Positions 63,261-64,000 of a stretch of 64,000 nucleotides of DNA are shown here, one piece after another. This DNA is from Budorcas taxicolor (lineage: Eukaryota > Chordata > Mammalia > Artiodactyla > Bovidae), in the NCBI RefSeq assembly GCF_023091745.1, contig NW_026291777.1, forward strand, positions 62,001 to 126,000, in the 5' to 3' direction. The notes below the pieces were generated by a model, which had not been told where the DNA came from, did no database searches, and saw only the letters and a program-made list of their open reading frames with translations. The translations under genes were made by a program, and so were the position numbers. Each line of letters opens with the position of its first letter. The first letter of the stretch is position 1.

Positions 63261-64000
63261 CGAGTTGCGGCAGGTCTTCTCGAGTTACGACGGTGACCTC
63301 AGGGACCCGCTCTGGTGGCCTCAGGAAAGGCCAGTCCCCATGCGAGTTGCTAGGGGACCTCTCGGGATTCCTCTCCCGTCCATGCCGGGGCCTCAGTCCT
63401 TGTGTCTAGTCGGGGCGGAACCTGAGGATTCCTCTCGAGTGTTGCCATGGATCTTGGGGTGCTTCTGAGTCTCCCCAGGGGAGTCAGGCCTCGTCTCGAG
63501 TCGGGGCATGCACGTGGGCATTCCTCCCGAGCTGCAGCAGTAGTGTCACGCTTCCTGTCACGTGGATCAATGGATCTGTGGCTTTCCCTCGAGGCTGTCC
63601 CTCGAGGCTTTCCCACGAGGCTTTCCCACAGGGCTGTGCCACGTGCCACCTTGGTGTGAGTCGATCCTCGGCGTGAAAGACGAGTCGGTGAAGGGAAAAG
63701 AGGTTCCTCTGGAATGGACTGAGACATCTGGGGGACTCTTGGAATGGTGGCACGACCCTGGAGTTCCTCTCGCCGTTCCTGTAGAGAGGGCCTCCTCTTG
63801 AGATGCGACGGGAAAGCCGGGAACTCTTTCCCGACGAAGCAGGGAAAGGATCCCTCAACTCGAGCTACGAGGCGGAAACGGGGCTCCTCTGGATGTGGGC
63901 GGGACCCTCGTGATTCCTCTCGAGTGGAGACGGGTATGTCGGGGAACTTCTTGATTTGCACCAAGGGTGTGAAGGACCCTTTCGAAGTTCCAGAGGTGAG
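63261..64000 (+). repeat. Most diverged unit, plus partial unit at the right edge
   Basis: Many private changes fall in one unit: CGGTGACC, GTGTCTAGTC, a 1-bp deletion in GGGGCGGAAC (about 63414), CTCTCGAGTG, GAGTCGGGGC, GTGGGCATTCC, TCAATGG, CGAGTCGGTG, TGTAGAGAGG, GGAAAGCCGG and CTCAACTCG. The anchor recurs at 63798 after 814 bp. The last 203 bp begin a further unit that runs out of the window, so the array continues to the right. Confidence 0.8.

Larger units (their letters stand above)
1..64000 (+). repeat. Bovid satellite I (1.714/1.715 family) tandem array, ~816-bp unit
   Basis: One anchor (the TTGAGATGCGAC stretch, with small variants) recurs at 179, 995, 1811, 2627, 3443, 4259, 5075, 5891, 6707, 7523, 8339, 9155, 9971, 10785, 11601, 12417, 13233, 14047, 14863, 15679, 16495, 17311, 18126, 18942, 19758, 20573, 21387, 22203, 23019, 23835, 24650, 25466, 26281, 27097, 27912, 28729, 29544, 30356, 31172, 31988, 32804, 33619, 34435, 35251, 36067, 36881, 37697, 38513, 39328, 40144, 40960, 41776, 42590, 43406, 44222, 45038, 45854, 46670, 47485, 48301, 49118, 49934, 50750, 51565, 52381, 53197, 54013, 54828, 55644, 56460, 57275, 58091, 58907, 59723, 60538, 61354, 62169, 62984 and 63798. 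Periods are 812-817 bp, mostly 816, always in one orientation with no interruption. Sheep and goat satellite I is known to have an ~816-bp unit with 31-bp subrepeats; the identification is from recall. Expected location is pericentromeric or centromeric heterochromatin. No gene is present. Confidence 0.93.

Noticed and set aside
1..64000. A CRISPR array or bacterial repeat-protein gene
   Set aside because: There are no short direct repeats with unique spacers; the 816-bp unit is continuous, and no bacterial gene signals are present. The unit fits a ruminant satellite.
1..64000. Ribosomal DNA or another tandem gene cluster
   Set aside because: The unit is far too short for mammalian rDNA, and no conserved rRNA, 5S or tRNA-like segment or internal promoter was recognised in it.
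1..64000. Cattle (Bos) origin
   Set aside because: Cattle satellite I is known with a unit of about 1.4 kb; the 816-bp period fits sheep or goat better. This is from recall and could be tested by alignment to caprine and bovine references.

Overview
The window is one uninterrupted head-to-tail tandem satellite array with no protein-coding gene, RNA gene, transposon or unique-sequence island. The same roughly 816-bp GC-rich unit (about 60% G+C by eye) repeats from the first base to the last: 79 occurrences of one anchor, hence 78 complete periods plus a partial unit at each end, all in one orientation. Unit length, GC-rich CpG-dense composition and an internal 31-bp periodicity built on a TCCTCTCGA-like core match satellite I (the 1.714/1.715 family) of bovid ruminants. 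An ~816-bp unit is what is known for sheep and goat; cattle satellite I has a longer unit of about 1.4 kb. The window is therefore most likely (peri)centromeric heterochromatin of a sheep- or goat-like caprine. I cannot separate Ovis from Capra by eye, and the family assignment rests on recall, not on a database search.

Layout by region: 1-8222, near-consensus units with one variant unit at 5.87 kb. 8223-14746, two adjacent copies of a four-unit block with no difference seen. 14.7-18.6 kb, near-consensus units followed by a diverged third copy of part of that block. 18.9-19.9 kb, a mosaic whose halves match 5.87 kb and 8.0 kb. 20-24 kb, units with small homopolymer deletions. 24.1-29.5 kb, alternating long and short units that also repeat every four units. 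29.5-33.2 kb, a run sharing a PstI-destroying C-to-T change. 33182-44599, a seven-unit higher-order repeat present twice, with internal order A-B-C-D-A-B'-C'. 44.6-63.3 kb, overlapping duplications whose offsets are 5, 4, 3, 2, 2 and finally 1 unit. 63.3-64.0 kb, the unit with the most private changes.

Nothing works together as genes here. The structure is best read as a record of unequal exchange and gene conversion in a satellite. The many recurring open frames arise because 816 is divisible by three, so the same non-coding frames stay open at the same place in every unit. I found no convincing novel biological system. The points worth checking are the seven-unit higher-order repeat, the exact four-unit duplication, the mosaic units and the apparent rightward decline in homogeneity. 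All depend on the assembly being correct.
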